DNA of 64,000 nt from Hymenobacter nitidus (GCF_020447315.1 NZ_JAJADQ010000014.1:62001-126000), one strand, 5' to 3'; positions 53,387-62,304 are shown, counted from the first letter of the stretch. Translations and numbers: made by a program. Notes: a model not told the origin generated them from the letters alone.

Positions 53387-54310
53387 ATGGAAGATTACAA
53401 TAAAGTGATAGAGTCGCTTGGTGTACGATACATTAAAGCGAAGAATTTGGTCCTTCAGCAGCCGTTCACGGTTCGTAATTACTATGATGTTGGCAATAAC
53501 CTGATCCTGCTGCACAAGGGCCGTATTGCCTTCGGCGACGAGGAGCAAACCGTGGAAGAAGGCGAAATGCTCTTCATTCCCGGTGGCCGCGCTACCAAGG
53601 TGAGCTACGGCGAAGCCGCTGGTAAGTCGATTACCAACGATGACCTGATCAGCAACAAGGACAAGTTCTTCCACTCCAACGCTGATCTGGACCTGATTGG
53701 CGATGCCGAGGAAAGCCACAGCCACGTGAGCTTTGAGGCTAAGGTGTTCGACTCGGTGAACTTCTTCGCCTCGCTCGACGTGCCTGCCTTCCTGATTACT
53801 GGCAACTCTAAGCTGGCCAATCTGGTGATTAAGGTGGTAGAAGAAAGCCTGCAGGAACTGCCCGGCCGGGAGCGTCTTATCACCATCTACACCGAGAACA
53901 TCGTGGTGGAGATTGTGCGCTACATTCTTAAGAACAAGATGTTTGTGGAGCAGCTCGCTACCAACAGCACCTACTTCAAGGATCCGCGCCTCATCGACCT
54001 GTTCAACTACATCAAGGAGAACATCGGTGGCGACTTGTCGAACAAGGTGCTCTCGAGCGTGGCCAACGTGAGTGAGGACTATGTAGGTCAGTACTTCAAG
54101 ATGCTGACCGGTATTAATCCCCAGGACTACATCGAGTACCAGCGCATGGAACGCGCCGTATTCCTGCTACGCACGACCAAGAAAAGCATCCGCGACATTG
54201 GCAAGGAAGTGGGCTACAAGGACACGGCTTACTTCTGCCGCCGCTTCAAGATGATGTTCGGTATTCCGGCCGGTAAAATGCGCCGCCGCGAGTCGGCCAT
54301 GAATATCTAA
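53387..54310 (+). CDS. AraC-family transcriptional regulator
   Basis: A 307-residue protein. A cupin-like sensor domain (about 20-110, GRIAFGDEEQTVEEGEMLFI) is followed by an AraC-type DNA-binding domain at about 205-300: first helix-turn-helix in LSSVANVSEDYVGQYFKMLTG, second in SIRDIGKEVGYKDTAYFCRRFKMMFGIPAGKMR. A binding or control site is not visible. It follows a terminator and converges on the GGGP-synthase group through a remarkable palindromic terminator. Confidence 0.9.
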   Translation: MEDYNKVIESLGVRYIKAKNLVLQQPFTVRNYYDVGNNLILLHKGRIAFGDEEQTVEEGEMLFIPGGRATKVSYGEAAGKSITNDDLISNKDKFFHSNADLDLIGDAEESHSHVSFEAKVFDSVNFFASLDVPAFLITGNSKLANLVIKVVEESLQELPGRERLITIYTENIVVEIVRYILKNKMFVEQLATNSTYFKDPRLIDLFNYIKENIGGDLSNKVLSSVANVSEDYVGQYFKMLTGINPQDYIEYQRMERAVFLLRTTKKSIRDIGKEVGYKDTAYFCRRFKMMFGIPAGKMRRRESAMNI

Positions 54311-54382
54311 GCTACCTTAGAGCAAGCAAAAGGCCCGCGTCGAGTACTCGACGCGGGCCTTTTTGCTTGCTCTAAGGTAGCT
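54310..54382. terminator. Long bidirectional terminator, near-perfect 73-bp palindrome
   Basis: 54310-54345 and 54346-54382 are reverse complements except for one extra T. The centre is GAGTACTC with no loop. It contains GGCCCGCGTCGAGT flanked by an A-run and a T-run, so it can terminate in both directions between convergent genes. The arms extend to AGCTACCTTAGAGCAAGCAA. Confidence 0.92.
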
Positions 54383-54408
54383 AGGGCGTAGCAGTTAGCA
54401 GGGAAGAT

Positions 54409-55179
54409 CTAGACCTTCACGTCCAGCACAGTATTGAAGGTGCGGACTACTTTCGACATTTCGGCCAGGAACTCCGGGGCCTTTTCAATCTGGTTCCCAA
54501 TGACAATTACGTCGGCACCGGCTGATAGCGCGGCGTAGGCCTTTTCAGCCGTGTTGATGCCGCCACCCACTATCAGGGGAGTGTCGGTGGCCTGCCGCAC
54601 AGCCCGAATCATGGTGGACGACACCGGGTACATAGCACCACTGCCTCCGTCGAGGTACATTAGGCGCAGGCCCAACTGCTCGCCGGCCATAGCCGTGCAG
54701 GCGGCAATAGTAGGCTTATCGTAGGGCAGGGGCGTGGTGCCGCTCATGTAACTGGCCGTCGTCTGACGGCCGGTATCGACGAGCATGTAGCCGGTGGGCA
54801 GAATCTGCAGGTTGCTGGCCCGTAGAAGCGGGGCGGCCACCACGTGTTGCCCGATCAGAAAGTCAGGGTTGCGGCCCGAAATCAAGGAGAGCAGCAGGAT
54901 ACCGTCGGCTTGGGTATCGAGGTGCAGGCTGTGGCTGGGAAAGAGCAGCACCGGAACAGCGCTGCAACTCTTTATCAAACGAATGAGCGACGCCTGGTGA
55001 GAGTTCATCACCAGGCTGCCGCCCACAAAAAAGTAGTCTACTGGGTTTGCTTCACTTAGCTGCAGCAGGTGCCGGCACCCGGCCTCGTCCAGATGGTCTG
55101 GATCGAGCAGGACGGCCAAGGATTTTTGGCCTCGGGCGCGGCGTTTACTGAGGGTTTCGTGCAGACTGGTGAGGCGCAT
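54409..55179 (-). CDS. Geranylgeranylglyceryl / heptaprenylglyceryl phosphate synthase-like protein
   Basis: Joins glycerol-1-phosphate to a long prenyl chain in archaea and some bacteria (PcrB family). The 256-residue protein shows AVLLDPDHLD, FFVGGSLVMN, ILPTGYMLVDTG, MYLDGGSGAMYPVS and IVGGGINTAEKA, all of the TIM-barrel family. The start at 55179 overlaps the upstream gene by 35 bp. This would make ether lipid precursors if active. A bacterial function is not established here. Confidence 0.88.
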   Translation of the reverse strand: MRLTSLHETLSKRRARGQKSLAVLLDPDHLDEAGCRHLLQLSEANPVDYFFVGGSLVMNSHQASLIRLIKSCSAVPVLLFPSHSLHLDTQADGILLLSLISGRNPDFLIGQHVVAAPLLRASNLQILPTGYMLVDTGRQTTASYMSGTTPLPYDKPTIAACTAMAGEQLGLRLMYLDGGSGAMYPVSSTMIRAVRQATDTPLIVGGGINTAEKAYAALSAGADVIVIGNQIEKAPEFLAEMSKVVRTFNTVLDVKV

Positions 55180-55912
55180 CCGCTTCGTCGTGGTGATACG
55201 TAAAGTCGATATCCTTCGTCTCGGGTTCCACTGTGAAAGAGCCGGGAGAAGTTGCAAGGTCGGGATTTTTGACCATAGGTAAATAGTCACCCACCTTTTT
55301 CGCTACGTATGCCATCAATACGGCTGTCACCTGGGCCAGCAGCATTTTGCCGGTATCCGACTCCAGAAAGCTCTGAAAAGCAGAAGCCATCAGCTTGCCA
55401 GTGCCCGACGACTCTGCCGGAGCCTGGTACGCCTGCACCGGATAGCGGCGGGTGCGGGAGCGGGGCAGGGGCGGAAAAGGGTCGATATCGGAGTCGGTGT
55501 GGTATACATCGGGGGCCAGGTGAGCCCGCTCGTGGGTTGCGGCCGTAGCGCCCCGGTCGGCTTGGTGAGCGTGCGCCGAGCCAAAGCCCAGATCATCAGC
55601 TACGGACGTATCGACATCGGAGTAGTGATTATCGTTGTGGCGCAGCTTCTTCTTGGAGGCTGCTACTCGCTCGTGCGTGTCCCACTCGTCGAGGCCTTCC
55701 TCGAAAGCAGAGTGTTTCTTACTACTGAAAGCTTTCTTGATCAGCCAGAGGCTGCCCAACAGGCCCGCCCCGATCAGGGCGTACTTGCCGGCCGTCTGGG
55801 TTTTTTCCTTGATTTCATCAACGTCACCCTGCAGGGCGCGCTCATATTCAAGCTTTTGGCGCTCCAGAAACTCTCTTTCGTTGTCGAACAGGGGATTAGT
55901 CAGCTCAGCCAT
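55145..55912 (-). CDS. Hypothetical protein with membrane helix
   Basis: A 255-residue protein. The N-terminus has a coiled-coil-like NEREFLERQKLEYERALQGD, then one helix (YALIGAGLLGSLWLIKKAF), a charged His-rich stretch, a low-complexity middle and a second hydrophobic segment (MLLAQVTAVLMAYVAKKVGDYL). I do not recognise a family. It lies between the holin-like and GGGP-synthase-like genes, overlapping the latter, so the three are likely one operon. Confidence 0.6.
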   Translation of the reverse strand: MAELTNPLFDNEREFLERQKLEYERALQGDVDEIKEKTQTAGKYALIGAGLLGSLWLIKKAFSSKKHSAFEEGLDEWDTHERVAASKKKLRHNDNHYSDVDTSVADDLGFGSAHAHQADRGATAATHERAHLAPDVYHTDSDIDPFPPLPRSRTRRYPVQAYQAPAESSGTGKLMASAFQSFLESDTGKMLLAQVTAVLMAYVAKKVGDYLPMVKNPDLATSPGSFTVEPETKDIDFTYHHDEADAPHQSARNPQ

Positions 55913-55920
55913 GAGGTAGA

Positions 55921-56298
55921 TTATGCTTGACGTTTGTCAGATTTGTAGATAGTGTTGTCCAGCAGCTTGTCAGCCACACCCTGGAACAACTTTTTGTCGA
56001 CTCCGACAAGGAAGATGATGAGCAGCACCAGGTAGAAACCGGCCACGGCCCCAAAGCCCCAGAAGGAGCTGTCGAAGACTTCATTCAAGGCCAGACCGGC
56101 AAAGATGCTGAGGAAAATCAGGAAAAATAGCCCGATGATGGCCATAGCCGCACCGTGCATGGTACCGACAAAGGCCACCTTGACTTTCTCCTGAACTTCG
56201 AGGCGGACTAGGTCGATGCGGGTGTCGAGGTAGCCTTTGAGGTTGCCCACCAAGCTGTCGTTGCGGGGCGTTTTGGAATCGTCGTCGTCGTAAGCCAT
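55921..56298 (-). CDS. Phage-holin-III-like (DUF1469) membrane protein
   Basis: A 125-residue protein with two central membrane helices (AAMAIIGLFFLIFLSIFAGLAL and FGAVAGFYLVLLIIFLVGV) and a start with NLKGYLDTRIDLVRLEVQEKV. It fits the Phage_holin_3_6/DUF1469 family, which is common on bacterial chromosomes and mostly not phage-derived. It is the first gene of the minus-strand group. Confidence 0.75.
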   Translation of the reverse strand: MAYDDDDSKTPRNDSLVGNLKGYLDTRIDLVRLEVQEKVKVAFVGTMHGAAMAIIGLFFLIFLSIFAGLALNEVFDSSFWGFGAVAGFYLVLLIIFLVGVDKKLFQGVADKLLDNTIYKSDKRQA

Positions 56299-56449
56299 AC
56301 GGCGGGGAGAAGAATAGCGAGAAAAGATGTTAGATAGGTCGGAACCCGAAAAGCCGGCTCCTAAGCCATTTTTTCGGTTTGTTCGTTCATACGCAAAACC
56401 ATACGCGGTGTCTGAGTTTTGCGTTACTTTTACTATATAATGTCCTGCT

Positions 56450-57592
56450 TTGAGCCAAAATCATTACCAGTTGCTGGGAGTTGCCGCTACTGCTACAACT
56501 CAGGAAATAAAGCTGGCTTACAAGCGGTTAGCTATTCAGTTTCACCCTGATAAGCACGGCGGTAGCACGCAGTTTGAGGAGCAGTTCAAAGCCATCAGCG
56601 CTGCCTACCGCGTGCTGAGCGACCCGGCCCGGCGCGCTTCCTACGACCACCAGCTGCGGGCCGCTGTGCTGCGGGCTGAGGAAGCCCGGCGCCAGCAGCA
56701 GTTTCGGGCCCAGGGCCAGCATGTGTACGGAGTGCCTATGCCGCCGCCCCAGCCCCTGCGTACCCGGCGCCCGGCCGACTCATCGGAGCGACACTACCGC
56801 ACCATTCCCAAGCGCCGCCCCCGCTTCACGCGCCGCGACTACCTGCTCACGGCCGGCTTGTTTCTGCTGTTGCTGCTCTTTGTGGTGTCGGTGAAGGTGA
56901 CGATGGACCACGTGACGGCCGTGAGCAACTACGAGAATGGCCTGCGGGCCTACGCCGAGCGAAAGTGGAGCACAGCGCACGGCTTTTTCTCCGAGGCCAT
57001 CGAGTTTAAGCCCAGCTACACCCAGGCCCTGCGCCGCCGAGCCGAGATTGAGCAGCTTATCTATCAGAACTACAAAGCCGCCCGTGCCGACTACGAAGTG
57101 GCCCTGCAGCAGGACAACACCCCGCAGAATACCGCGCTGCTGCTGTATCGGCTGGGCCAGTGCCAGACCAATCTGGCGCAGAAAGAGTCGGCGCAGCGTA
57201 ACCTCAATCAGGCACTGGCCCTCGACTCGACGCTGAGCGGGGCGTGGCTGGCCCGGGGAGAGCTGCGCCTGTTCGACCTGCTACAGTTTCAGGCCGCCGC
57301 CGATGACTTCTCCGTGGGCATGCGGCAGCGTGCGGCCACCGGCAAAAAGCCCGCCCTGAAATACCTGACTTACCGTGGCTTGGCCTTCTATAAGCTCCGC
57401 GACTTCGGGGCTGCCCGTCAGGATTACCGCGAAGTGCTGCTGCAAAATCCGAAAAACGGGCAGGTACACTTCCTGCTGGGGCGCCTGGCCCAGCAGGAAG
57501 GCAATACGGTGGCGGCCTGTGAGTTTTTCCGCCGTGCTATCCAGCTAGGTTATCTGTACGCCGGGGAAGCATTAGGACAGCAATGCCCGTAG
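56450..57592 (+). CDS. DnaJ-domain protein with TPR repeats
   Basis: A 380-residue membrane protein. A J-domain (1-65) has the HPD motif in FHPDKHGGS, the contact that stimulates Hsp70. A membrane helix at about 128-148 (YLLTAGLFLLLLLFVVSVKV) and five or so TPR repeats follow. The start is TTG at 56450, which gives MSQNHYQLLGVAA, the usual J-domain beginning. Its Hsp70 partner is not in the window. It is divergent from the holin-like gene. Confidence 0.85.
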   Translation: MSQNHYQLLGVAATATTQEIKLAYKRLAIQFHPDKHGGSTQFEEQFKAISAAYRVLSDPARRASYDHQLRAAVLRAEEARRQQQFRAQGQHVYGVPMPPPQPLRTRRPADSSERHYRTIPKRRPRFTRRDYLLTAGLFLLLLLFVVSVKVTMDHVTAVSNYENGLRAYAERKWSTAHGFFSEAIEFKPSYTQALRRRAEIEQLIYQNYKAARADYEVALQQDNTPQNTALLLYRLGQCQTNLAQKESAQRNLNQALALDSTLSGAWLARGELRLFDLLQFQAAADDFSVGMRQRAATGKKPALKYLTYRGLAFYKLRDFGAARQDYREVLLQNPKNGQVHFLLGRLAQQEGNTVAACEFFRRAIQLGYLYAGEALGQQCP

Positions 57593-57646
57593 CCGCTGCA
57601 ATGAAGTAGGGTTGGAGGATCGATTAACATACTTATGCCAAATAAA

Positions 57647-57665
57647 TTAGTAAAATATATACTAT
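57647..57665 (+). promoter_or_regulatory. Possible operator TTAGTA-N7-TACTAT before umuD
   Basis: TAGTA (57648-57652) and TACTA (57660-57664) form an inverted repeat with a 7-base spacer in an AT-rich promoter region 48 bp before umuD. It could bind a repressor of the DNA-damage genes, such as LexA, but the LexA site of this phylum is not known to me and the assignment is inferred. Confidence 0.4.
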
Positions 57666-57712
57666 TGTAATTAGCATGCGTATTATTGCGGCAAACCTAT
57701 TGTGCTGCTGCT

Positions 57713-58180
57713 ATGAGCCGAGTCGTTGTTGTTCCCGTGGTCCGGAAGCCCCTGCTGCTTCCCTTTTTCCAGTCCCGCGTCCCGGCCGGGTTTCCTTCCC
57801 CGGCCGAAGATCATCTGGGCGCTAAGCTGGATTTGAATGCGCTGCTGCTGCCTCACCCGCACGCTACTTATCTGGTCCGGGTTGAGGGCCATAGCATGAC
57901 CGGCGGCGAATCGGGAATCCGGGATGGAGCGCTGCTGGCAGTAGATTGTCGGCTTAATCCGCAGCACAACGACATCATCATTGCCGTGGTCGAGGGCCAG
58001 TACACCGTCAAACGTCTGCTCAAGCGCGGCGACATCTGGTGGCTGGTCCCTGATAACCCCACGTTTCCATCCACCCCGCTCACCGGCGAGCCAGACCTCT
58101 ACGACTGTTGGGGCGTGGTGACACATGTAGTGACCGAAATTCGCCCTGGCAGACTTTCACGCTATGTTCGCATTAGTTGA
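57713..58180 (+). CDS. umuD: UmuD-like self-cleaving S24 peptidase
   Basis: A DNA-polymerase V accessory protein of 155 residues. Cleavage occurs between Ala25 and Gly26 (PAGFPSPAED), and the active pair is Ser61 (EGHSMTGG) and Lys100 (TVKRLLK). The start MSRVVVVPVVRK at 57713 was chosen over an upstream codon. It overlaps umuC by 17 bp, so both are translated together. In other bacteria RecA triggers cleavage after DNA damage. Confidence 0.92.
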   Translation: MSRVVVVPVVRKPLLLPFFQSRVPAGFPSPAEDHLGAKLDLNALLLPHPHATYLVRVEGHSMTGGESGIRDGALLAVDCRLNPQHNDIIIAVVEGQYTVKRLLKRGDIWWLVPDNPTFPSTPLTGEPDLYDCWGVVTHVVTEIRPGRLSRYVRIS

Positions 58181-59468
58181 TTGCAACAACTTCTACGTGA
58201 GCTGCGAGCGGGCCTTTCAGCCCCGGTTGGAGGGCCGCCCCGTGGTGGTGCTCAGCAATAATGACGGCTGCATCGTTTCACGCTCCAACGAAGCCAAGGA
58301 GCTGGGCATCCGAATGGGGACGCCCTACTTTCAGGCTAAACCCGTGCTGGACCAGCACCAGGGGCACGTTTTCTCCTCCAACTATGCCCTTTACGGCGAC
58401 ATGTCGCGGCGGGTGATGGGCTATCTGGCGGATGTTGCCCCGGAGGTAGAAGTGTATTCGGTAGATGAGGCATTCCTGAACTTGGCTGGCATGGCACACT
58501 GGCAGGATGGGCTGGAAGCTTATGGCCACCAGATCCGGCAGGAGATTCGCCGATATGTGCACCTGCCGACCTGCGTGGGCATTGCGCCCACCAAAACCTT
58601 GGCCAAGCTGGCAAACCACATAGCCAAGAAACAAGTGGAACACGGCGGGGTGCTGTATCTGGATTCGCCGGAGCGCTGCCGTTGGGCCCTGGCGCAGGTG
58701 GCCGTAGAAGATGTGTGGGGTGTTGGCCACCAACACGCCCTCAGGCTGCACGAACAGGGCATTAGGACGGCGGCCGAGCTGGCCGGGGTGTCCGAGGTCT
58801 GGGCCCGCAAGCATTTGGGCGGGGTAGTGGGCGCCCGACTCGTGCGGGAGCTACAGGGCCGTTCGTGTCTGGAGATTACTCCCGTAGAGAGTGGGGCAAG
58901 GCAGCGGCACAGCATTGCCCACACCCGCAGTTTCGGCACCCCGCTAACGGCTTATCAGCAGCTGTTGGGCGCGGTAGCGGCCTTTACCACCCGAGCCGCG
59001 GAAAAGCTGCGCCGGCAGAACAGTGCTGTCAATATCCTGACCGTATTCATCAGCAGGAACCGCTACGGGCCCGAGCTGCCACCCTATACCCACTCCGCCA
59101 CGCTAAGCCTACCCGTAGCCACGGACGACACCGCCGAACTGATCCGCTACGCCCGCACTGCGCTAAAGAGAATCTGGCAGGCGGGTGTGCCCTACAAGAA
59201 GGCCGGAGTGATTTTCAATGGTCTGGAAACGGCCGGTCAGCAACAGCTAAATCTGTTTGAAGCGCCGACCCGGGCGGCAGAGCGGGTGCGCCTGATGGCG
59301 GAGCTGGACAAGCTGAACGCCCGCTATGGAGCCGGTACCGTTGGGTTTGCTACGGCGCTGGCTGGCAAGGAGGGAGGCTGGGCCGGAAAAAAAGACTTGC
59401 GCACCCCGGCCTATACCACCAGCTTCGAGGAGTTGTGGTGCATCCATATGGATGGTGGCCTTCTTTGA
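58164..59468 (+). CDS. umuC: DNA polymerase V catalytic subunit UmuC
   Basis: Error-prone Y-family polymerase. The 434-residue protein has catalytic Asp6 (FALVDCNNFY), Asp101 and Glu102 (YSVDEAFLNL), the palm-fingers motif NNDGCIVSRSNEAK and thumb motifs (GIAPTKTLAKLANHIAKK, VWGVGHQHALRLHEQGI). The little-finger domain is complete. It follows umuD with overlap and is followed by the tRNA-Phe gene on the other strand. Confidence 0.95.
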   Translation: MFALVDCNNFYVSCERAFQPRLEGRPVVVLSNNDGCIVSRSNEAKELGIRMGTPYFQAKPVLDQHQGHVFSSNYALYGDMSRRVMGYLADVAPEVEVYSVDEAFLNLAGMAHWQDGLEAYGHQIRQEIRRYVHLPTCVGIAPTKTLAKLANHIAKKQVEHGGVLYLDSPERCRWALAQVAVEDVWGVGHQHALRLHEQGIRTAAELAGVSEVWARKHLGGVVGARLVRELQGRSCLEITPVESGARQRHSIAHTRSFGTPLTAYQQLLGAVAAFTTRAAEKLRRQNSAVNILTVFISRNRYGPELPPYTHSATLSLPVATDDTAELIRYARTALKRIWQAGVPYKKAGVIFNGLETAGQQQLNLFEAPTRAAERVRLMAELDKLNARYGAGTVGFATALAGKEGGWAGKKDLRTPAYTTSFEELWCIHMDGGLL

Positions 59469-59538
59469 GAATATAGCGTTGGCTCAACTTATCTGCAATT
59501 GCCAGCCCGCCTCACACACTTTTTCGCCCACCCAAAAC

Positions 59539-59574
59539 AAAAAAGCCCTTCCGCGGGATGCAGAAGGGCTTTTT
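59539..59574. terminator. Terminator between umuC and tRNA-Phe
   Basis: AAAAAAGCCCTTC pairs with GAAGGGCTTTTT over an 11-base loop; it can work for both strands. Confidence 0.88.
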
Positions 59575-59576
59575 AG

Positions 59577-59649
<73 letters not shown>

Positions 59650-59689
59650 AGCTCTTGGCCCCCGAGGCCGTTATTGCCGTTGGGGAGCA

Positions 59690-59719
59690 CAAAAGTAGTA
59701 AACGAAAACGAACCTGCAA
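59690..59719 (-). promoter_or_regulatory. Promoter of tRNA-Phe
   Basis: On the minus strand it reads TTG, 19 bases, then TACTTTTG: an exact match to the Bacteroidota -33/-7 pattern (TTG-N19-TAnnTTTG). It lies 40 bp upstream of the tRNA. Confidence 0.8.
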
Positions 59720-59764
59720 GAGAAGAGCAAAAAAATCTTTCTGCTAAAAAAGCCGTAATTTGTT

Positions 59765-61207
59765 ATGCATAACGAGTATATTTCGGACCTAACCCCAAAC
59801 CTACCCTTTCCCGTGCACTTCTCTATCCAAAACATCCTCTTCTTGCTCGTCGCGCTGGCAGGCTTCGGTCTGTTTGTCTGGCAGATTCGCAAGGTTCGGG
59901 CAAATATCCTCGTCGGGCGCGACCGGGATATGTCGGGCAACGTCAGCGAGCGGCTGAACAAAACCCTGCTGGTGGCTTTCGGCCAGCAAAAGATGTTTAA
60001 GCGCATCACTCCCGCCCTGTTACACCTGATTGTGTACGTGGGTTTCATCGTCATCAACATCGAGGTCATCGAGATTATGATTGATGGCCTCTTTGGCACC
60101 CACCGCGCACTGAGCTTCCTAGGGCCGCTCTACAGCCTGCTGGTCGGTACCAACGAAGTCCTCGGCGCCCTGGTAATCGTGGCCGTTATAGCGTTCTGGT
60201 GGCGCCGCAACGTGGGCGTAGTACGCCGCTTCACCGGCCCCGAGCTGCGCATGTGGCCCAAGATGGACGCCAATATCATTCTCTACGTCGAGGTGATTCT
60301 GATGGCGGCCCTGTTCACCATGAATGCCGCCGACCTGAAAATGCACCAGCTGGAAGGCGTGGACCTGCCCGGCGCTTTTCCTATCAGCTCCCTGCTCACC
60401 GGTCTGCTGCCTGATAACGTGGACGCGCTGCATATCCTGGAGCGCGTAGGCTGGTGGGCGCATATCATCGGCATTCTGTGCTTTCTGAACTACCTGCCCA
60501 GCAGCAAGCACTTCCACATCATTATGGCGTTTCCCAACGTGTACTACTCCCGCCTGGTACCGCAGGGGCAGTTTTCCAACGTCGACAGCATCACCCACGA
60601 GGTGAAGGCCATGATGGACCCCAGCTACCAAGTGCCGGCCCCGGCTACCAATCCCGATGGCTCGGCTATGGCTCCTACGCCTTTCGGGGCCAAAGATGTG
60701 GACGATTTGGCCTGGACCAACCTGCTGAACGCTTATTCCTGCACCGAGTGCGGCCGCTGCACTTCGGTGTGCCCCGCCAACATCACCGGCAAGCTGCTCT
60801 CGCCCCGCAAGATCATCATGGATACCCGCGACCGGGTGGAGGAGAAGTACAACTCGCCGCTGATTTTTCAGCCCAACCTCTACGGCACGGAAGCCAAGCA
60901 CGCCGAGCAGGAAGTGCTCGACAAGGACAGCCACACGCTGCTGCGTGGCTACGTGACGCCCGAGGAGCTGTGGGCCTGCACTACCTGCAACGCCTGCGTG
61001 GAAGCCTGCCCGGTGAACATCAACCCGCTGGAAAGCATCATCGAGATGCGCCGCTTCCTGGTGCTGGAAGAGTCGGCGGCGCCCAACTCGCTGAACGTGA
61101 TGTTCTCCAACATCGAGAACAACGGTGCGCCCTGGGCCTTTTCGCCTTCCGACCGGTTCAACTGGGCCGACGACCTGCACGTAGCCGAAAAGGCGGTGCA
61201 GGCCTAA
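59765..61207 (+). CDS. Membrane 4Fe-4S dicluster protein, heterodisulfide-reductase-like
   Basis: A 480-residue protein. The N-terminal part has about five membrane helices, and the C-terminal part two 4Fe-4S motifs: Cys326, 329, 332 and 336 (SCTECGRCTSVCPANI) and Cys405, 408, 411 and 415 (CTTCNACVEACPVNI). It resembles HdrC/GlpC-like and Fe-S oxidoreductase membrane subunits that pass electrons to or from quinones. The next gene is its likely partner with cysteine-rich CCG domains. The donor is unknown. Confidence 0.88.
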   Translation: MHNEYISDLTPNLPFPVHFSIQNILFLLVALAGFGLFVWQIRKVRANILVGRDRDMSGNVSERLNKTLLVAFGQQKMFKRITPALLHLIVYVGFIVINIEVIEIMIDGLFGTHRALSFLGPLYSLLVGTNEVLGALVIVAVIAFWWRRNVGVVRRFTGPELRMWPKMDANIILYVEVILMAALFTMNAADLKMHQLEGVDLPGAFPISSLLTGLLPDNVDALHILERVGWWAHIIGILCFLNYLPSSKHFHIIMAFPNVYYSRLVPQGQFSNVDSITHEVKAMMDPSYQVPAPATNPDGSAMAPTPFGAKDVDDLAWTNLLNAYSCTECGRCTSVCPANITGKLLSPRKIIMDTRDRVEEKYNSPLIFQPNLYGTEAKHAEQEVLDKDSHTLLRGYVTPEELWACTTCNACVEACPVNINPLESIIEMRRFLVLEESAAPNSLNVMFSNIENNGAPWAFSPSDRFNWADDLHVAEKAVQA

Positions 61208-61311
61208 CTTAAGAACGCCTCATTTGCTTCTGACAAGTCTTGAATAGAAGGGCAGAAGCAGGCGGGGCAAGATTCAACAACTAACTACTGACATCTGTCA
61301 ACCAAGCGTAT

Positions 61312-62214
61312 ATGGCTGAGCAAACTGCCACCCGTCAAATCAACGTTCCTCTCATGTCCAATCTGGCGGCAGCCGGGGAGGAGCCTGAAATTCTGTTCTG
61401 GGTGGGCTGCGCCGGAGCCTTCGACGACCGGTACAAGCGCGTAACCCGCGCTTTCGTGCGGATTCTGGAGCACGCGAATGTGAAGTACGCCGTGCTGGGC
61501 ATGGAAGAGACCTGCACCGGCGACCCGGCCAAGCGGGCCGGTAATGAGTTCCTGTTTCAGATGCAGGCCATGCAGAACATTACCACCTTCGAGGGCTACG
61601 GCATCAAGAAGATCGTGACGGCCTGCCCGCACTGCTTCAACACGATTAAGAATGAGTACCCCGCGCTGGGCGGCAACTACGAGGTGATTCATCACAGCAC
61701 CTTCCTGCAGCAGCTCATCAATGAGGGCCGCGTGGGCGTAGCCGGTGGTGGCGAGTTCAAAGGTCAGCGCATCACTTTCCACGACTCCTGCTACCTGGGT
61801 CGGGCCAACAACATCTACGAAGCCCCGCGCGACGTGCTGGCCGCCCTGGATGCCGACCTAGTGGAAATGAAGCGCAGCAAAGCAAACGGCCTGTGCTGCG
61901 GCGCCGGCGGGGCCCAGATGTGGAAAGAGCCCGAGCCCGGCAAAAAGGACATTAACGTGGAGCGCACCGAGGAAGCCCTGGCCGCGCTGGACGGCAACGC
62001 GGCCGCCCTGAACAATATGCTGGGCGTGGAAAGCGGCAACGCCGGCGCTACGCCCGTCCCGCGCAACAGCCAGCAGGGCAGCATTATTGCCGTGTCGTGC
62101 CCGTTCTGCATGACCATGATGAGCGACGGAGTGAAGAACAAGGAGCGAGAAAACAATGTGCAGGTGTTCGATATAGCCGAGCTGATTGCCACGGCCGAAG
62201 GGCTGAATGCCTAG
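61312..62214 (+). CDS. CCG-domain (HdrB/GlcF-like) heterodisulfide-reductase-related protein
   Basis: A 300-residue cytoplasmic protein with two cysteine-rich domains of HdrB type. The motifs are FWVGCAGAFDD, METCTGDP-like EETCTGD, TACPHCFNT, then DSCYLGR, LCCGAGGAQMW and SCPFCMTM. In HdrB such cysteines bind a noncubane 4Fe-4S cluster. It is in the same direction as, and 104 bp from, the membrane Fe-S gene and is probably co-transcribed. Confidence 0.9.
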   Translation: MAEQTATRQINVPLMSNLAAAGEEPEILFWVGCAGAFDDRYKRVTRAFVRILEHANVKYAVLGMEETCTGDPAKRAGNEFLFQMQAMQNITTFEGYGIKKIVTACPHCFNTIKNEYPALGGNYEVIHHSTFLQQLINEGRVGVAGGGEFKGQRITFHDSCYLGRANNIYEAPRDVLAALDADLVEMKRSKANGLCCGAGGAQMWKEPEPGKKDINVERTEEALAALDGNAAALNNMLGVESGNAGATPVPRNSQQGSIIAVSCPFCMTMMSDGVKNKERENNVQVFDIAELIATAEGLNA

Positions 62215-62268
62215 AGCCGAAGCTCTCCGGGAATAAGAGGCATTAATGCTTCTTATTAAGGATAAGAA

Positions 62269-62304
62269 AGCTGCCCCGGTGGAACTTCCCACCGGGGCAG
62301 CTTA
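62269..62304 (+). terminator. Intrinsic terminator after the Fe-S pair
   Basis: AAGCTGCCCCGGTG pairs with CACCGGGGCAGCTT over a short loop, then ATGTTT. Confidence 0.88.

Noticed and set aside
55921-56298. Prophage remnant
   Set aside because: The holin-like gene is of a family common on chromosomes; no other phage gene, integrase or attachment site is near.
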